From the NCBI GenBank assembly GCA_015680685.1, contig MNCI01038110.1, forward strand, positions 814,519-859,959: DNA of 45,441 bases, read 5' to 3'. Source of the DNA: Gnetum montanum (lineage: Eukaryota; Streptophyta; Gnetopsida; Gnetales; Gnetaceae). The notes beneath the pieces were generated by a model. The model was not told the DNA's origin and did not search any database. It saw nothing but the letters and a program-made list of their open reading frames with translations. This document shows positions 8,474 to 20,262 of the stretch, in pieces. Made by a program: the position numbers and the translations under genes. Position 1 is the stretch's first letter. Each line of letters opens with the position of its first letter.

Positions 8474-11368
8474 ATGGCCTCGAAACATGTACAACAGGAA
8501 GGTCCTACTCAAGGTGGGAGTAAACGACCTAGGAGAGGTGGATAAGTTCCTGCTAGATAGCATGTAGAGTAGGAGGAAAAATCATTTAGCATCCACCAAG
8601 AGGACCTTACTATTGTACAATCAAGGTAGGTAGAAGGAGGAGTTGCGATAGCACCTAAATAGGGACAACATCTCACGTTGCTTGAGGATTTTGTCTAGGC
8701 TATCCATGAAAGGTCCATATACACAACAGTTATTATGGAATTAAATTTTGAACCTTTCATAGATTTTTCTCTAGAGGCTATTAGGAACCACCTCAAAGGG
8801 TCCCCATTATGGCCTATCCTCTCTAAAAGCAGTGCCAAGTACTTAGGGGAAACGTACCAATTTTGGCACAACAGAGAACAAGGCACCACAGTTAACATTT
8901 GTGGTGTGACAGTCGATTTCTTTGTTCAATCCATTTTAGAAGTATTAAAAATTTTGAATACAGGGCCAAAGGTTTCTCATTTTTCTACTCTTTTAGACCT
9001 TGATGCATGATGAGTTTCGTTGGAAGGGAAATATGGGAAGGAGGACAATAGAAGATAGGATCTATTTCAAAATAGGGACTTATCACCTCTTCCCCATAAA
9101 GGTCTTAAAAAGAATTTCAACATCTAAGGCAAGAGGATGTGCAATGTTGATGGGAAATGTTAATGCTAACCTTCCTCATCTATATTTTATAGAGATCCTG
9201 AGGCAGTTTGGAAAATGGAAGATAGGGAAGCTGGCATTACCCTTCCCTTGTCTTATTAGGAAGTTGTGCCAATGTGTTGGCATCAGAGGATATACCAATG
9301 ATGTCCTTTGAAAATCCAAAAATGCTTCATACATCAAACTACTAAAGCCACTAGCCACAAGGAAAGTCACTGGTGAGACGTTGGTTCCAGAACAAGAAAA
9401 AGAATAGATGGCAGGGCTAGCTACAACTCAACTTGTATGACACATCCAACTTTCAAGTATGGGACCTAGCCAACAACAAGAAGTAGGGCCTAGCATGGGC
9501 CATGATCAACCACTGCCACCACAAGATTATAGACCGTTGATGAGCCATATTACAGCCATCACTGAGACAGTCAATTGGGGAAGTTATGATGCTGCAAATC
9601 TCTTCCGTGTCATCGGTGATGCCATACAACCCAAAATTTCCTTAGATCATACAATGGATGAAGTGTCCATCCATACAGGAGGAGGGGAGAGAACTTGGTC
9701 ACAATAGATCTTAGGGAATGCTGCATCTTTTCAAGTGCAATTAAAAACTAGTGAAGGAGCCATAGTGGTGGTCATCTAGCACCAGGATGCAACAGGAGCC
9801 ATAGGAGTGGTTGCAGACCACATTAATGAATCATTGAATGTACCTTTTGTGCCACCGGTACACCTTACAGGAGCATGCTCAAACTCTGGCCAGAACCTCA
9901 ATGAATTTTGCAAAACATGAGGATGTACTTGATTAATTGCTACAAATAGGATAGGTAATGAAGTCCTTATTTGACATCCTTCAGGATGTTGAAGAAATTC
10001 AATTAGACCTCATTTCCACAAAGGGGAAGCTTTTCGTAATGGAGATGAGGGCTAAGCACATTGAAGTAGATGTGCAAAAATTTCAAGAAAGGCTTGTAGC
10101 CCTACAAGCAGCATAATGGATCTTTCACAATTTGTTCCTATAGACTAGCTTGACACTTTCAAAACTAAACAACTAACCAAACTATTGATGGAGAATAAGA
10201 AGGTGGCAGAAGAAAAAGAGAAGGCTGTTTGGGATTCCTCTGCAGCACAAGCATAAACTTATGCGCATACCAAGGCACTCAAGGCCTTACAAGAGGAAAA
10301 AATGTAGCTTGTTGTTGAAAACCTTTGGTTGAACTCTCTAGAAAAAAAAGAATTTTATCAAAGAACATTTTTAGTAGTTATGAGAATAACTCACCCAGGT
10401 CAACTAGGATATGAACTGTTTGGCCAGGGAAAATTGAATCCTCTTAATGGAGGAGGTGAACGCCATCCGTTAGAAGACAACTATTGAAATAAGTGTGTGG
10501 TAGAATGAGGCTAAATGGCATTAAAAGCTAAAGGAGCACTTCTAGAACTAGGTGGGGATGTATAAATAGATCATTGAGAAGGAGATCCATATGGCCAAGG
10601 CCCACATAAATGCTATCAGTGCTCAACACACTGACTGGTGGGCCATATTGGACACATATGCATTTTCCCACCAAGTAGAAGTTAAGAATCATGACTTGCA
10701 AATCTAGGACCTTATAGAATACATGGAGTTGGTAAATGCCAACCTTGCCGTGTTAACAATAGGGTGCCATAGAATAGAGCTCGAGCAACAGGTAGCCACC
10801 ACCTACATCAATTATGAAATAGAATTTGCAGAATGTAAGAAGATATTGCAAAAACTGAAGATTGCAAATTCTAAACTTGAGGTGGTTAAAGCAAGCTACC
10901 AGGGATAAAAAGGTGTTACAAAAAACCTGGCTTAATGGCTTGTAGATTTTCAAGAATACAAAGACAAAGCCAGAGCCTATGAGGAGGAACGACGGGTGTT
11001 TGCAGCTTGGTATGTGAAGGCAAATAAAATGTTTCCACAGCTACTCTATCCATGGGAGGTGCTGAGTCCATCAAACATCAAAACATTAGCATGGACAGAA
11101 CAAGATCCCCAAATTGAAGAGGAGAAACTTCAGACAATACTTCAATGCCATCAAATCCCAAGACCAAGGGAAAGCCACCCATGGAGGAGCCACTGCCACC
11201 AGGAACTACATGAGTTCCATCAATTTTGTAGTTATAGGATCTTCTTTCGCATTCTTTGTGTTGTGTCTCAATTTTTTTCTAAGTCCACACTGTGGAATGA
11301 ACCCATTCTTACCAATCAATAATCCCATACCTATCCACTATGTAATCAATGGAGCTTGTTCTCACTAG
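8474..11368 (+). pseudogene. Second (env-position) ORF with transposon-associated domain and coiled coil
   Basis: Starts ATG at 8474 with a basic N-terminus (GGSKRPRRGG). Codons are readable to about 9000, then after a frameshift from 9000 to about 9920. The region ending in ALPFPCLIRKLCQCVG (~9235-9285) resembles the 'putative plant transposon protein' domain in extra ORFs of plant gypsy elements, whose hallmark is a PFPSLITxLCxxxGV-type motif. Residues coded at ~10020-10950 are rich in Glu, Lys, Leu and Ala and look coiled-coil. One frame at the end (11210-11270) gives a hydrophobic stretch, VVIGSSFAFFVLCLNFFL, that could be a membrane anchor. The place after pol, before the 3' LTR, is where Athila elements carry an env-like ORF. 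Function unknown; many TAG/TAA stops. Confidence 0.6.
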
Positions 11369-11404
11369 AACTCGAGGATGAGTTTTCATTCAGTTGTTGG
11401 GGTA

Positions 11405-12199
11405 TGATGAGTTATCATTTTTTTGGTCGCAATATCGCAGCCATGATATTGCATGTCTCCTCATCTATAAATAAGAGGTAGACATATTTGTTAGGTAGTT
11501 TTTAGAGTTATTAAGTTTAATTTTTTAATAAGTTTTTAGTAATTTTCCTCTCAACCCTTTTCTCCTAGTGCATGCCCGTAGTGTGATGATTGTAGTTGCA
11601 TAGCATCCTTATTCGAGTGTGACATACTTGGACATGCAGATGATCAAAAATAAAGATCAAGATTAATTCATCATTGTAGCATTCACTTAGTTTAATTATT
11701 TAATTTTTATTTTTATTTATTTCTTTCATAGTTAACATCTCTTTACCCTAAACTCCTATTAAATGCGGAATGCGTACGACTTGATCACGAGCATTCAAGT
11801 GTGACTACTTGGTAACCTAGTAGCATACTTAGGCCATGCACTTGGTAATCCCAATGGTAGTCGTGCATGAGGTCCAAGATGTGTATGGATGATTAAGGAA
11901 TGGATGCTCATCGCACTTAGGATAGCTTAGACTCTCTCTCTCTCTCTCCCCTAGTTTAGTCAATATTATTTTCCATTAGCCCCAGGAGTAGCATTAGTAT
12001 AGGAACATATCATACACCTCACTCTAGACTAAACCATACATGAAAAAGCTGATACTAGTCTAGATGGGAAGACAACGAACTACGATCTATGAGTAACTGT
12101 CTAGAAACCAAAACTAGCCCATTTGTGGAGTTCGACAAGATCATGCGTGAAACACTCATATTCGTATGGTTGAGTGTAGGGGTACCTCACCACTCATCA
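11405..12199 (+). repeat. Right (3') LTR of the Athila-like element
   Basis: 795 bp, starts TGATGAGTTATCAT and ends CACTCATCA, colinear with 4194-5053. The stretch before it (GTTGTTGGGGTA) is only weakly purine-rich, so the element's own polypurine tract is worn. Confidence 0.9.
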
Positions 12200-12204
12200 A
12201 AAAG

Positions 12205-12430
12205 GTAGTGTAGGGACAGCTCTTATGAACCCTTTTTCATTCCTTTAAGTTGTCAATTTTTAGGTTTAGCAAGTTGGAGATATGAATTTGTTGTGAGCTA
12301 CAAATAAAACATACATAGAGACATGCCAATTTTCTGAGAGATGTCTAACTAGAAGTGAAGAGATTTTTAACTCTATGTTTAGGATAAATATAGAGGCTAG
12401 GTTAGTTGTTGAGCATAGAAAAGGAAAGAA
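12205..12430 (+). mobile_element. Possible resumption of the split chromovirus (3' LTR start)
   Basis: Removing 4194-12199 and one target copy joins the chromovirus polypurine tract to GTAG and then TGTAGGGACAGC (12209), a plausible LTR start. No matching 5' LTR is in the window, so the LTR identity and length are unproven. Confidence 0.35.
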
Positions 12431-12502
12431 GAGAGAGAGTGTGTGTATGTGTGTATGCACGTATGAGTTTGTGTGTTTGTGTGCATGCATGTGCATGCAC
12501 AT
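12428..12502. repeat. Purine/TG-rich simple sequence
   Basis: GAGAGA followed by irregular GT/ATGT/GCAT repeats, giving alternating purine-pyrimidine DNA with several GCATGC-type palindromes near 12483-12500. Confidence 0.7.
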
Positions 12503-15500
12503 TTCTATGGTCAAGTGTATGATTTTGGCCATAACTCTCTATATGTACATATAATCTTAGATCTATGTGTGGATAGATCTAGATTGATTGAACCTTGCAT
12601 TAAGGATAATCTTTATATAATTGTGAAGCCTCATGATTTGCAATAGTATTAAGTGTGTGAGGATTGAATTGATGCATATTATGATTCTACTATAATAATA
12701 TTCACAATTTAGTTGAAGATAGTTATTTTTTTCTAAATTTTATATGATTTGAATTTTCTTACATTTTTTCTATTTTTTAATTCAATATTTTTAAAGGGTT
12801 AAAGTAAATTAAAATAAACCTACTTTAGTGATTCACATAATTAGTTGATAATGAGATGATTCATGGTCTATAGCTAATAAGGATGAGGTCCCAAGTATGC
12901 AAAAAGGTAATCAGGATTTACAATTTGATTAAATTAAAAGTGGTGAGAGGGGGTGGGGCAGGGGTGGGGGTGGTTAGTCAATGGTTATAGACATGATGTT
13001 GAGGGTTGGTTTTGGCTAGCAAGGAGGGGTACCTAAGAATGTGAGAATTTCAATTTTTTTTAGGCATGGGTTATTATTATATATGTTGTAGTGGATGCTA
13101 GCTAGCACTAGCATGATGCATGGTACATGTGAAGGAGTAGTTGATGATGTGTTAGTGAGTGAGACATTGGATGTGTTATGCGATGCTACTTGATGGCATT
13201 CTCAGCAATCACAAGATGGCTTGTATGAATAGTTGCATGTGAGGCTTTAGTATCAATGGATGTCAATGAATGATTTCAATCTTTATGAACATGTTAAACT
13301 ATAAGGGTTTTGTTCTTGGTGAATACATAGGGATAAAAGAATATGCAAAAAAAAGAGACACAGAAGGGTTAGGTAGATAAGGTAACATATGGAATTTCTT
13401 CTAGTTGTGGTAGTTGGATCTACATAGTGTTGTAGATGGGGTTGTGGTGTTAGAAGCCACTACATGGATATAGGATACATGTTATTAACTTCATAATATT
13501 ATGTTTGGTTTGCATGGTGCATGGCCAACATATATGGTATGTGGTGCATAAGATACACAACCATGGCATAGTTGCAGTGCTATTGGCTTTGATCAATGGG
13601 TAAGAAGTTATGAGCTTGTAATCATGTATCTATTTTTTATTTATAACAATAATAATAATGTTAATAAATAATTATTTTAACTATTTAATATTTACTTAAT
13701 TTAATTTGGCCTATTAGTTTTTAAGATTAAAGTTAAAAACAAAATAATGGGTTGTTAGCATTACCTATGTAGGCCAAGAAAGAAAAAGAAAATCTGACTA
13801 AGTGTGAAAGGTTGATGTTAATACTAGCTAGGTGATTCTTGCTTACATGCTAACATCATGTGGACAGCTCAACTTGATGGCTAAATTAGGATGATGAGCT
13901 AGCCAAAATTTAGGGAGTAGTTACCCTCATTATAGTAATATCATCTTGTGTATGATCAATTTTTGAGTCATATTCATGGAGAAATGGTCCAAGATCAAAG
14001 AAACATCAAGATGAAAGAATAATCAAACTCAATCCCAATTGAATTCCAAACTTCTATCTATTACTCGTAAGCCAAATCATAAATTTTTAACTTAGTTTCT
14101 AACTTAAACTCAAAAACAAATTATAATAAAGTCCAATTAAAGCGTACAATTACAAAATTTCAAGATAAAAAGAGCATAAGAGAGGTATTACCTAATCTAT
14201 AATCCTATATTGCTATCTTCATAAGGTAGTAACTTTAATAATCCTCCTTGAACTCTAATGGTTGTATATCATCATAGAATTCAACTAGGTCTTTTTAATG
14301 CTTTACATATTCAAAAATTGCATTAATGAAACTTCGAATTCTTAAGGGTCTAAACTTCTTCCATGCTTAAGGACTTAAGGAATCTTTTATATTTGAAAAT
14401 GGATAAAAATGGAATTGAAAAATGGAAAAAGATAATTATAATAAACTTAAATAGTGATGTCACTAATCACCAATCTTGGTAACATAGATCGATATCATTC
14501 ATCTTTTGCCCTGCCTTAACTTCTTGTTTGAGTGGTTTCTAGTAATATGAAATATTATAAAATCATTGGAGAAAATTAAATTAACTAAGATTGATATGTT
14601 ATATTGGTGTTGTAACTTGAATATTATTTGACATCAATTTACTGATGTTTGGTGATTTAGTTCACCTATATTGATTTCCATCATTGGATTAATGGGAATC
14701 GATCATTTGTTTTATCTTTTGAATATCAACCGATGTCACCTAATCAATATGGATTGATATTTGAATTTTTTTTATTCTCAAAACCCTATCACTTGATCTT
14801 TCTTTTGTGATTTCCAATGATAGATAAGTTTATTAATTTCTCAATTTTTATCGCCTATGCAATTACCTATAGTAAATAAAGCTTAAGAAGAAAACCGGTT
14901 ATGACAATTAACATCGATTTGATCAATGCCCATTAATATCAGAAGATAGTAAAAAAAATTAAAAATTTTAATTACTTTTAATGCTTTTATTTCAAACTTT
15001 AGGGCCTTACCTCTAACGAGCCTTTGGCCAATGGCCAACAAGATAGAAAACATACTTTAACATATAAAAGCTTGGTTAGTATATTTGTTACATTTCTAGT
15101 AAGTATATCAGTAACTAAAAATACAACTTGAAGCATTAAAAAAGAAATATAAACTATAAAAATGCATAAGAAAATGATTTCCCCCAACCACTGTCCTATT
15201 GTACTTAGCACATGTAGGAATAAGTATACACTTGATTATAATGTCTTTTGTATTCTACTATTCTAACAAATAGTAGAATCATATAAACAGGCAACATTTA
15301 TAATTGATATGGTCACATTATATACAATCATAAGTTTAGTTTACCATAATTACATAGCATTTTCTAACAAAATTTATAATAAATAGAATTGAGTTTATGA
15401 TAATTTTCCCATCTTATTACCTATTCACCTCATGTCCCATAAAAAATTATCTTAAAAATGACCTCTTAGACCTAACAATAATAAAGAAAGTAGAGATATG

Positions 15501-15519
15501 AAAATGGATTAAATAAGAA
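12503..15519. other. Unassigned AT-rich sequence
   Basis: I see no gene. It contains one G-rich motif (12949-12970). Near 14620-14770 CATCAAT/ATTGAT words recur in a style also seen near 37900-38240 on the far side of the Tat insertion. Long poly-A/T tracts suggest old non-coding repeat DNA. Confidence 0.4.
12949..12970 (+). other. G-quadruplex-type motif
   Basis: Four G runs of 4-5 separated by T, CA and T (GGGGGTGGGGCAGGGG, T, GGGGG) in otherwise AT-rich DNA. It satisfies the standard four-run, short-loop pattern on the plus strand. Confidence 0.7.
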
Positions 15520-15588
15520 CTATTGCATTATTGTCTTCTTTTCTTTAAGCCATCCTCCACCTTCATACTTTTCTCTTCTTCAAAATTG
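15520..15588 (-). pseudogene. 3' end of the pseudogene split by the Tat insertion
   Basis: Read on the minus strand, joining 36429 (through one ATAAG copy) to 15588 continues the same frame of the 36429-37484 pseudogene: ..KEGGEPY then QF, one TGA, RREKYEGGGWLKEKKTIMQ and a TAG at 15520-15522. The charged composition matches the upstream part. This is probably the C-terminus; the TAG could also be a decayed CAG. Confidence 0.5.
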
Positions 15589-15593
15589 ATAAG
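15589..15593. repeat. Target-site duplication ATAAG, left copy
   Basis: ATAAG occurs immediately left of the left LTR (TGTTGTGATA from 15594) and immediately right of the right LTR (36424-36428). A 5-bp duplication is standard for Ty3/gypsy integration, and the perfect match fixes both ends of the 20.8 kb element. Confidence 0.85.
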
Positions 15594-17044
15594 TGTTGTG
15601 ATAAAAAATCCCAATTTCTATAATGAAAACCAAGGATCCTTGTTGCAAGTAGTTCTCCAACCCTGAATCCCTAAGGCCTTTGACATAAAAATGGGATTTG
15701 GGATGTCCTGGCCAATTTGGCAGATCAACTAGGAACTTAGGATATGAAAAACATGGAAATATGAATAGATCTGAATAATGCACAAATAATAACTTTAATT
15801 TTATTAAACACAAAACTCAAAACTGAAAATTTTATTAAGAAAAGAATAAAGAATAAGTTAGAGAAATGTGTACCAATGGTGCCTAGATGCACAAAAAATA
15901 GGGGTTTTACTTATGTAAGAGTTCAAAGCCCATTGAAGCCAATGTGATGTGCTCCATGATCTAGGTGCTAAGCCACTTTTGATGCTATTGAACCTCCATT
16001 CACTACTATAAGCATGGATCTACAAGTTGGATCACTCAAGGCTATAATGCTTCCAAGCTAAGGTTCAAGAGAATGCAAGTATGGGAACTTGAAAGAGCTC
16101 TTGAGTGCTTGAAAATTCCCCAAATGTGGAATTGTGAAAAATGGGTAAATCTTTGGTGAAAATTTGCTTGTCAAAAAATGCTCCACTTTGTCAAAAGTTT
16201 TGAACCTATAAATCGTGTTGCAGGCTAGCTTTTATAGGGTCTTTGGGCCATGAATGGAGTTGAAAATTAGCTATGATTTGGCTAAAAATTGGCTTTGAAT
16301 TGACTACAAATTTGGCTGAAAATGGATGCAAATTTGTTACAACTATAGGTGAGATGGGTGCCAAAATTTGGGGGGCTACCATACATAGTATGTGTTTCCC
16401 CAAATGGCCATTCCATTTACTATAAATAGTAACTAGGGCACACCTTCCATGCTAGAGATGAATTTCCATGTTGAGCTCTCCACCATGCTTTTTGCAGTGG
16501 TTGGTCAACATTGAAGTGCATGAATTAATGAATTTTGCTTCTTGTGGCTCCACCCTAGGGGATTGAATTTTATATGATGGAAAAGAAACTTTCTAGGCTA
16601 GGGGAAAAGTTTTCAAGCTGGGGGGAAAGTTTCCAAATTATGCATTTGGTCTCCACATTGAAAGGGAAAAGTTTCCAAACCTCCAATCCTTCCATGCTAG
16701 GGGTAGGTGAGATCTAGCCCTAAAGGTGTTTCTAATGTAGAAAAATGCATATCCCCCGTCCATAAAACCCATCAAATTTCCTTTTTTAGCATTCCAAAAG
16801 GCATTTTTCTTATGAATTAGGCATTCCAAGCCTAAATATAGACACTAGGTAACTTTTTTCACTTGGGGACTGAGGTTTTAATCACTTATGAGGCATTCTT
16901 CATCTCCAAAAGTATAAAGTATGTGAAATTTACCATTGTGGATTATAATTTTCACATTTACAATGAAATTCTACCTCAGGTTTCATGGGATGAAAGCTAT
17001 ATGATGAAGATTAGTTATAACATGAAAAATTTTATGGTGTTTCA
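15594..17044 (-). repeat. 3' LTR of the Tat-like element
   Basis: 1,451 bp. On the minus strand it starts TGAAACACCATAAAATTTT at 17044 and ends TATCACAACA at 15594. It is colinear with 34751-36423 apart from the assembly gap there. It contains TTCCATGCTAGGG-type words (~16450-16700) shared with the internal dyad array. Confidence 0.9.
16229..16236 (-). promoter_or_regulatory. TATA box of the Tat LTR
   Basis: Minus-strand TATAAAAG, conserved at 35652-35659 in the other LTR. It would place transcription start roughly in the middle of the LTR. Confidence 0.5.
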
Positions 17045-17062
17045 ATGGCCCCTCTTTGTTGG
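17045..17062 (-). other. Polypurine tract of the Tat-like element
   Basis: Minus strand CAACAAAGAGGGGCCAT ends directly at the TG of the 3' LTR. The AAAGAGGGG core is a typical plus-strand primer. Confidence 0.7.
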
Positions 17063-17162
17063 TGCCACTTAGGCACCACCAAGGAATACAAAACAAAACT
17101 GCATATTATAATCCTACAATGCATATAGGTCACATGAGAATTAATCTATCTAGGTAACTAAT

Positions 17163-17250
17163 GTTGCTAGTTTAAGGCCATGGTGGGCCATGGTACTAGT
17201 TTAAGGCCTTGGTAGGCTATGTTGCCAGTTTAAGGTCATAGCAGACCATT
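17163..17250. repeat. 29-bp minisatellite, array A (3 copies)
   Basis: Three ~29-bp units of the pattern TGCTAGTTTAAGGCCNTRG followed by TGGGCCATGG-like ends. They lie between the integrase stop (17281) and the polypurine tract. The same unit in the same orientation forms arrays at 20176 and 29530. Confidence 0.85.
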
Positions 17251-17280
17251 GAAAGTAGGCTCTCTTGTTGACATGTTTGA

Positions 17281-18660
17281 TTACATGTAGTATGGATTTA
17301 GATAGGAATGATTGATTGGATTGACCAACTCATTTTGATCCATGTCGACTATTTTGAATGATCTGTTCCTATAGGCTTTGGTGATAAGAAAGGGCCCTTC
17401 CTAGTTGGTTGAGAATTTGTCTGTATGCTCATAGATGACCTTGAGGACTAGTTTGCCCTTCTTGATCTTGTGCATGGTCAAGTTATAGTGATTTTCCCAC
17501 TTCTACCTCTCTTTATAGTGCTCAATGTGAGCAAGAACATGCATAGACTGGTCCTCCACTAAATCTAGTATTGCTATATGTAACTTCTTCTTTGGTCCTC
17601 ATTGATGAAGTTAGTCAAGGCTACTCGGAGCGATGGTACCTACAATTCAAGAGGTAAAACAACTTCAGAACAATAAACAACACCATAAGGGGTCATGTTA
17701 GTTGCCATGTGATAGGTAGTTCTATATGCCTATAGTGCATGGATAAGCTGGTCATGCCACTTCTACTTGCTATTGTTGAGCATCTTCTTGAGCAAGTTGA
17801 TGATAGCCTTGTTGCTTACTTCTACTTGTCCACTAGCTTTAGGGTAGTAAGGTGATGAGAAAGAATGCTTAATGCCTAGGTTATGAAAAAAATCCTTAGT
17901 TTCCTAGCTACTAAATTGAGTTTCATTGTCCATAATTATGGTTATGGGTATTCCAAAACAAGCTACAATGTTGTCTAGGATATACTTGCAAACTTGTTCA
18001 AGCATGGTCTTCCTTAAGGGAATAGCCTTAACCCACTTGGTCAAATATCTAGTTATAGTAATGATGAAGCTATGCCTTATGGAAGATTAAGGTGTTATGG
18101 GTTCAATGATATCCAGCCCCCATCATTGAAACAACCATGTTCTTTGGGATATATGTAACTTAGTTGGTGATACATGTATTAGGTTGCTATGTCATTGGCA
18201 TGTGTCACATCACTTAACCTTTTGCAGGAAATCATTTTCCATATGGGGCCAATAGAATTCTAACCATCTAATCTTACTGGCCATGGCTCTAGGTCCTATA
18301 TTTCTTCCACAAACATCCTCATAGACCTTCTCTGGGACTTCTTTCACTTCAATTATACCTAAGCACTTTAGGAGTATGCCATCATAGGATCATTGACATA
18401 ATGTATTATCACCTACATTGACACACTGCTTTAATCTTTTGCATATGGCATCCTTCTAAGAAGTATTCAGGCCTTGTGAGGATTCACCATGCATAAGGTA
18501 AAATTTGATATCATCATGCCACTATATGGAAGGGGTAGTATGAACAACAACCATAAAGGTATTCTCAATGTTTTGTATGATGGTAGTAGTGTAGTCCATA
18601 GTTAAGGTGGGAAACTTGCTAAACACATCTAGCATCACACTAAGGGCTAGTGTTACAATT
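17281..18660 (-). pseudogene. Integrase part of Tat pol
   Basis: Minus-strand pol continues from RNase H. The zinc finger keeps its Cys pair (CDTCQ, ~18225) but lacks the expected His pair. The core has D (GLDIIEPI, ~18120), D (IMDNETQF, ~17935) and E (SGQVEVSNK, ~17830), so the DDE triad is intact here. The C-terminal part reads TN, TAG, EGPFLITKAYRN and ends ..INHSYLNPYYM, stop at 17281-17283, the usual end of Tat/Athila pol. Internal stops are mostly TAG/TAA. Integrase joins element cDNA to host chromosomes. Confidence 0.85.
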
Positions 18661-19245
18661 GCATCAACTATGGAATTCTCATTTCTAGGTATGTGTTGGA
18701 TATCAACATCTATGAATTATTGTAATAATTACTACCCTAGATCACAATAAGGTTGTAAGTGCTTAGCTTTGCATGCATAGACATCAGTTAGTTGGTTAAC
18801 CATGAGTTGTTAATCACCTTTGATGGCTAGGTGTCTAATTCCCAAGTCATGAGCTAGCATTATCCCTCTAATCAAACCTATGTATTCTACTATGTTGTTG
18901 GTACATGAGAACCCAAAATGATAGGTAAAGGATTAGATCTCACTAGATGGGAATGTTACAATGGCAACAACACTAGCCTCATGGGTGGTTGAAGCTCCAT
19001 TGAAGTTCATGACTATTAAATAACCCTCAAGCACTTGGCCATATGTGTTAATGTGTTCATTAGGGAACTCAAGGTCTATGGCTTCTTGGTCATCAATAGG
19101 TGAAACTGCGAGTTGTACGACTATACCTTGATCTTTTGTTGAGGATTGAGATAGGTAGTGGAGGTCAAATTCTGTGGTTATGGCTTTCCATCAAGCTATA
19201 CAGCTACTTTCATCAATATTGGTCATTATGGCTTTGAGTATGTTG
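18661..19245 (-). pseudogene. RNase H part of Tat pol
   Basis: Starts with a connection segment WKAITTEFDLHYLSQ (~19193), then MNFNGAST (~19008), where the first catalytic Asp of the usual DGA is Asn. NNIVEYIGL (~18890) keeps the Glu and AIKGD (~18815) keeps the next Asp. RNase H removes the RNA strand during reverse transcription; the lost Asp would disable it. The upstream edge is the junction left by deletion of the RT palm. Confidence 0.8.
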
Positions 19246-19936
19246 TCCTTTCAAATCCATCCATAAAGGACAATAAGGCATGTCTGGCTATAGTATCAAT
19301 AAGTTGATGGATAGTAGGGAAGGAAAGTCATTCTTGATGGTTGCTTTATTTAGGTCTTGAAAATCAATGCAAATATAGATAATCCCAGTTTTCTTAGGGA
19401 TTTCCACTATTTTGGATACCCATTCTACATAATTGACATCCCTAAGGGAACTTACTTGGTAGAGCTTTGAGATTTCATCACTAACTATTAAGGCCAAATC
19501 AAGTCTAATCTTGCGCACTTTTTGCTTAACTGGTCTAATGCTAGGATCCAATATGATGTTGTGTTGGACTAGACATGGGTCTAGGCCTTTCATATATTCA
19601 TATGACTAGGAAAATATCTTGATGTTGTTTTGTAAGATTTTGGTGATATCCTAGATGCATTGAAGCTCTAGTGAGGAACTTAGTTTAAGGGTTTTCTCAT
19701 CACCACTATGTGTTGTGATAGGAGCTTCAACTAGAGTCTTTAGTTATGTCTTCTACTTCTAAGTCAATGGTTTTAACTAGGATTTAAAGCCATTCTAGAG
19801 GTTTCTCTATTGAGGCTATGTGTTCTACAAGACATTCAAGCTCAAGCTCTAGGCAATCATGGTTGATACAATATTTAATATCACCATGAGATCCATGGAG
19901 ATACAAAGGAAGACTGATTTGCTCTTAGGTACTCAT
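19246..19936 (-). pseudogene. Reverse transcriptase N-terminal part, palm deleted; pol ORF start
   Basis: An ATG at 19936-19934 opens a frame (MST, stop, EQISLPLYLHGSHGDIKYC..) leading into the pol linker and the RT start YEYMKGLDPCLVQH (~19595). It continues through VEWVSKIVEIPKKTG and CIDFQDLNKATIKNDFPS to a frameshifted ARHALLSFMDGF (~19275). There it jumps to the RNase H connection, so the palm with the YxDD motif (about 250-330 codons) is missing. The start lies 240 bp from array B of the 29-bp minisatellite and 10 kb from the protease, so pol appears to be its own ORF or exon. Confidence 0.8.
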
Positions 19937-20175
19937 ACTTTAATCCTACATATTAACCAAAGGCATATTAAGTGGCACCTAGGTAAAATTGAGTAAATAA
20001 TATTAAAATGTCATAAAAAACATGCAAATCTAATGCAATTAAGGTCATCCAAGATCATAAATGAGATAAGGTCAATTCAAGAAAGTGCAATGGAGGAAAA
20101 CAAAGATCATATAAATATCAAAAAAGGGAAAATATAGGGATCAAGGCTACAAATGATCAATAAACATCACAATTT
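19937..20175. other. Short spacer before the pol ORF
   Basis: AT-rich. On the minus strand a pyrimidine-containing run ends CTCAATTTTACCTAG at about 19971, which resembles a 3' splice site shortly before the pol ATG; this is only a resemblance. Confidence 0.3.
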
Positions 20176-20262
20176 TTCCAATTTAAAGCCTTAGTAGGCC
20201 ATGATGCCAATTTATAATCTTGGTGGACTATGATGCTAGTTTAAGGCCTTAGTGGGCCATGG
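20176..20262. repeat. 29-bp minisatellite, array B (3 copies)
   Basis: Three units in register at 29 bp, the last being TGCTAGTTTAAGGCCTTAG plus TGGGCCATGG. A stray single copy is at about 20527-20555. The array separates the dyad-array side from the pol ORF. Confidence 0.85.

Larger units (their letters stand above)
4194..12199 (+). mobile_element. Athila-like Ty3/gypsy element, gag-bearing and lacking pol
   Basis: 8.0 kb flanked by LTRs in direct orientation (4194-5053 and 11405-12199), each starting TGATGA and ending CACTCATCA. A tRNA-Asp primer site lies one base after the left LTR. An Athila-type gag and a second ORF lie inside. No protease, reverse transcriptase, RNase H or integrase motif is visible between them, so the copy would need enzymes from another element. 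By eye the LTRs are about 85-90% identical, so the insertion is old. It split a chromovirus just after its polypurine tract. Confidence 0.85.
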
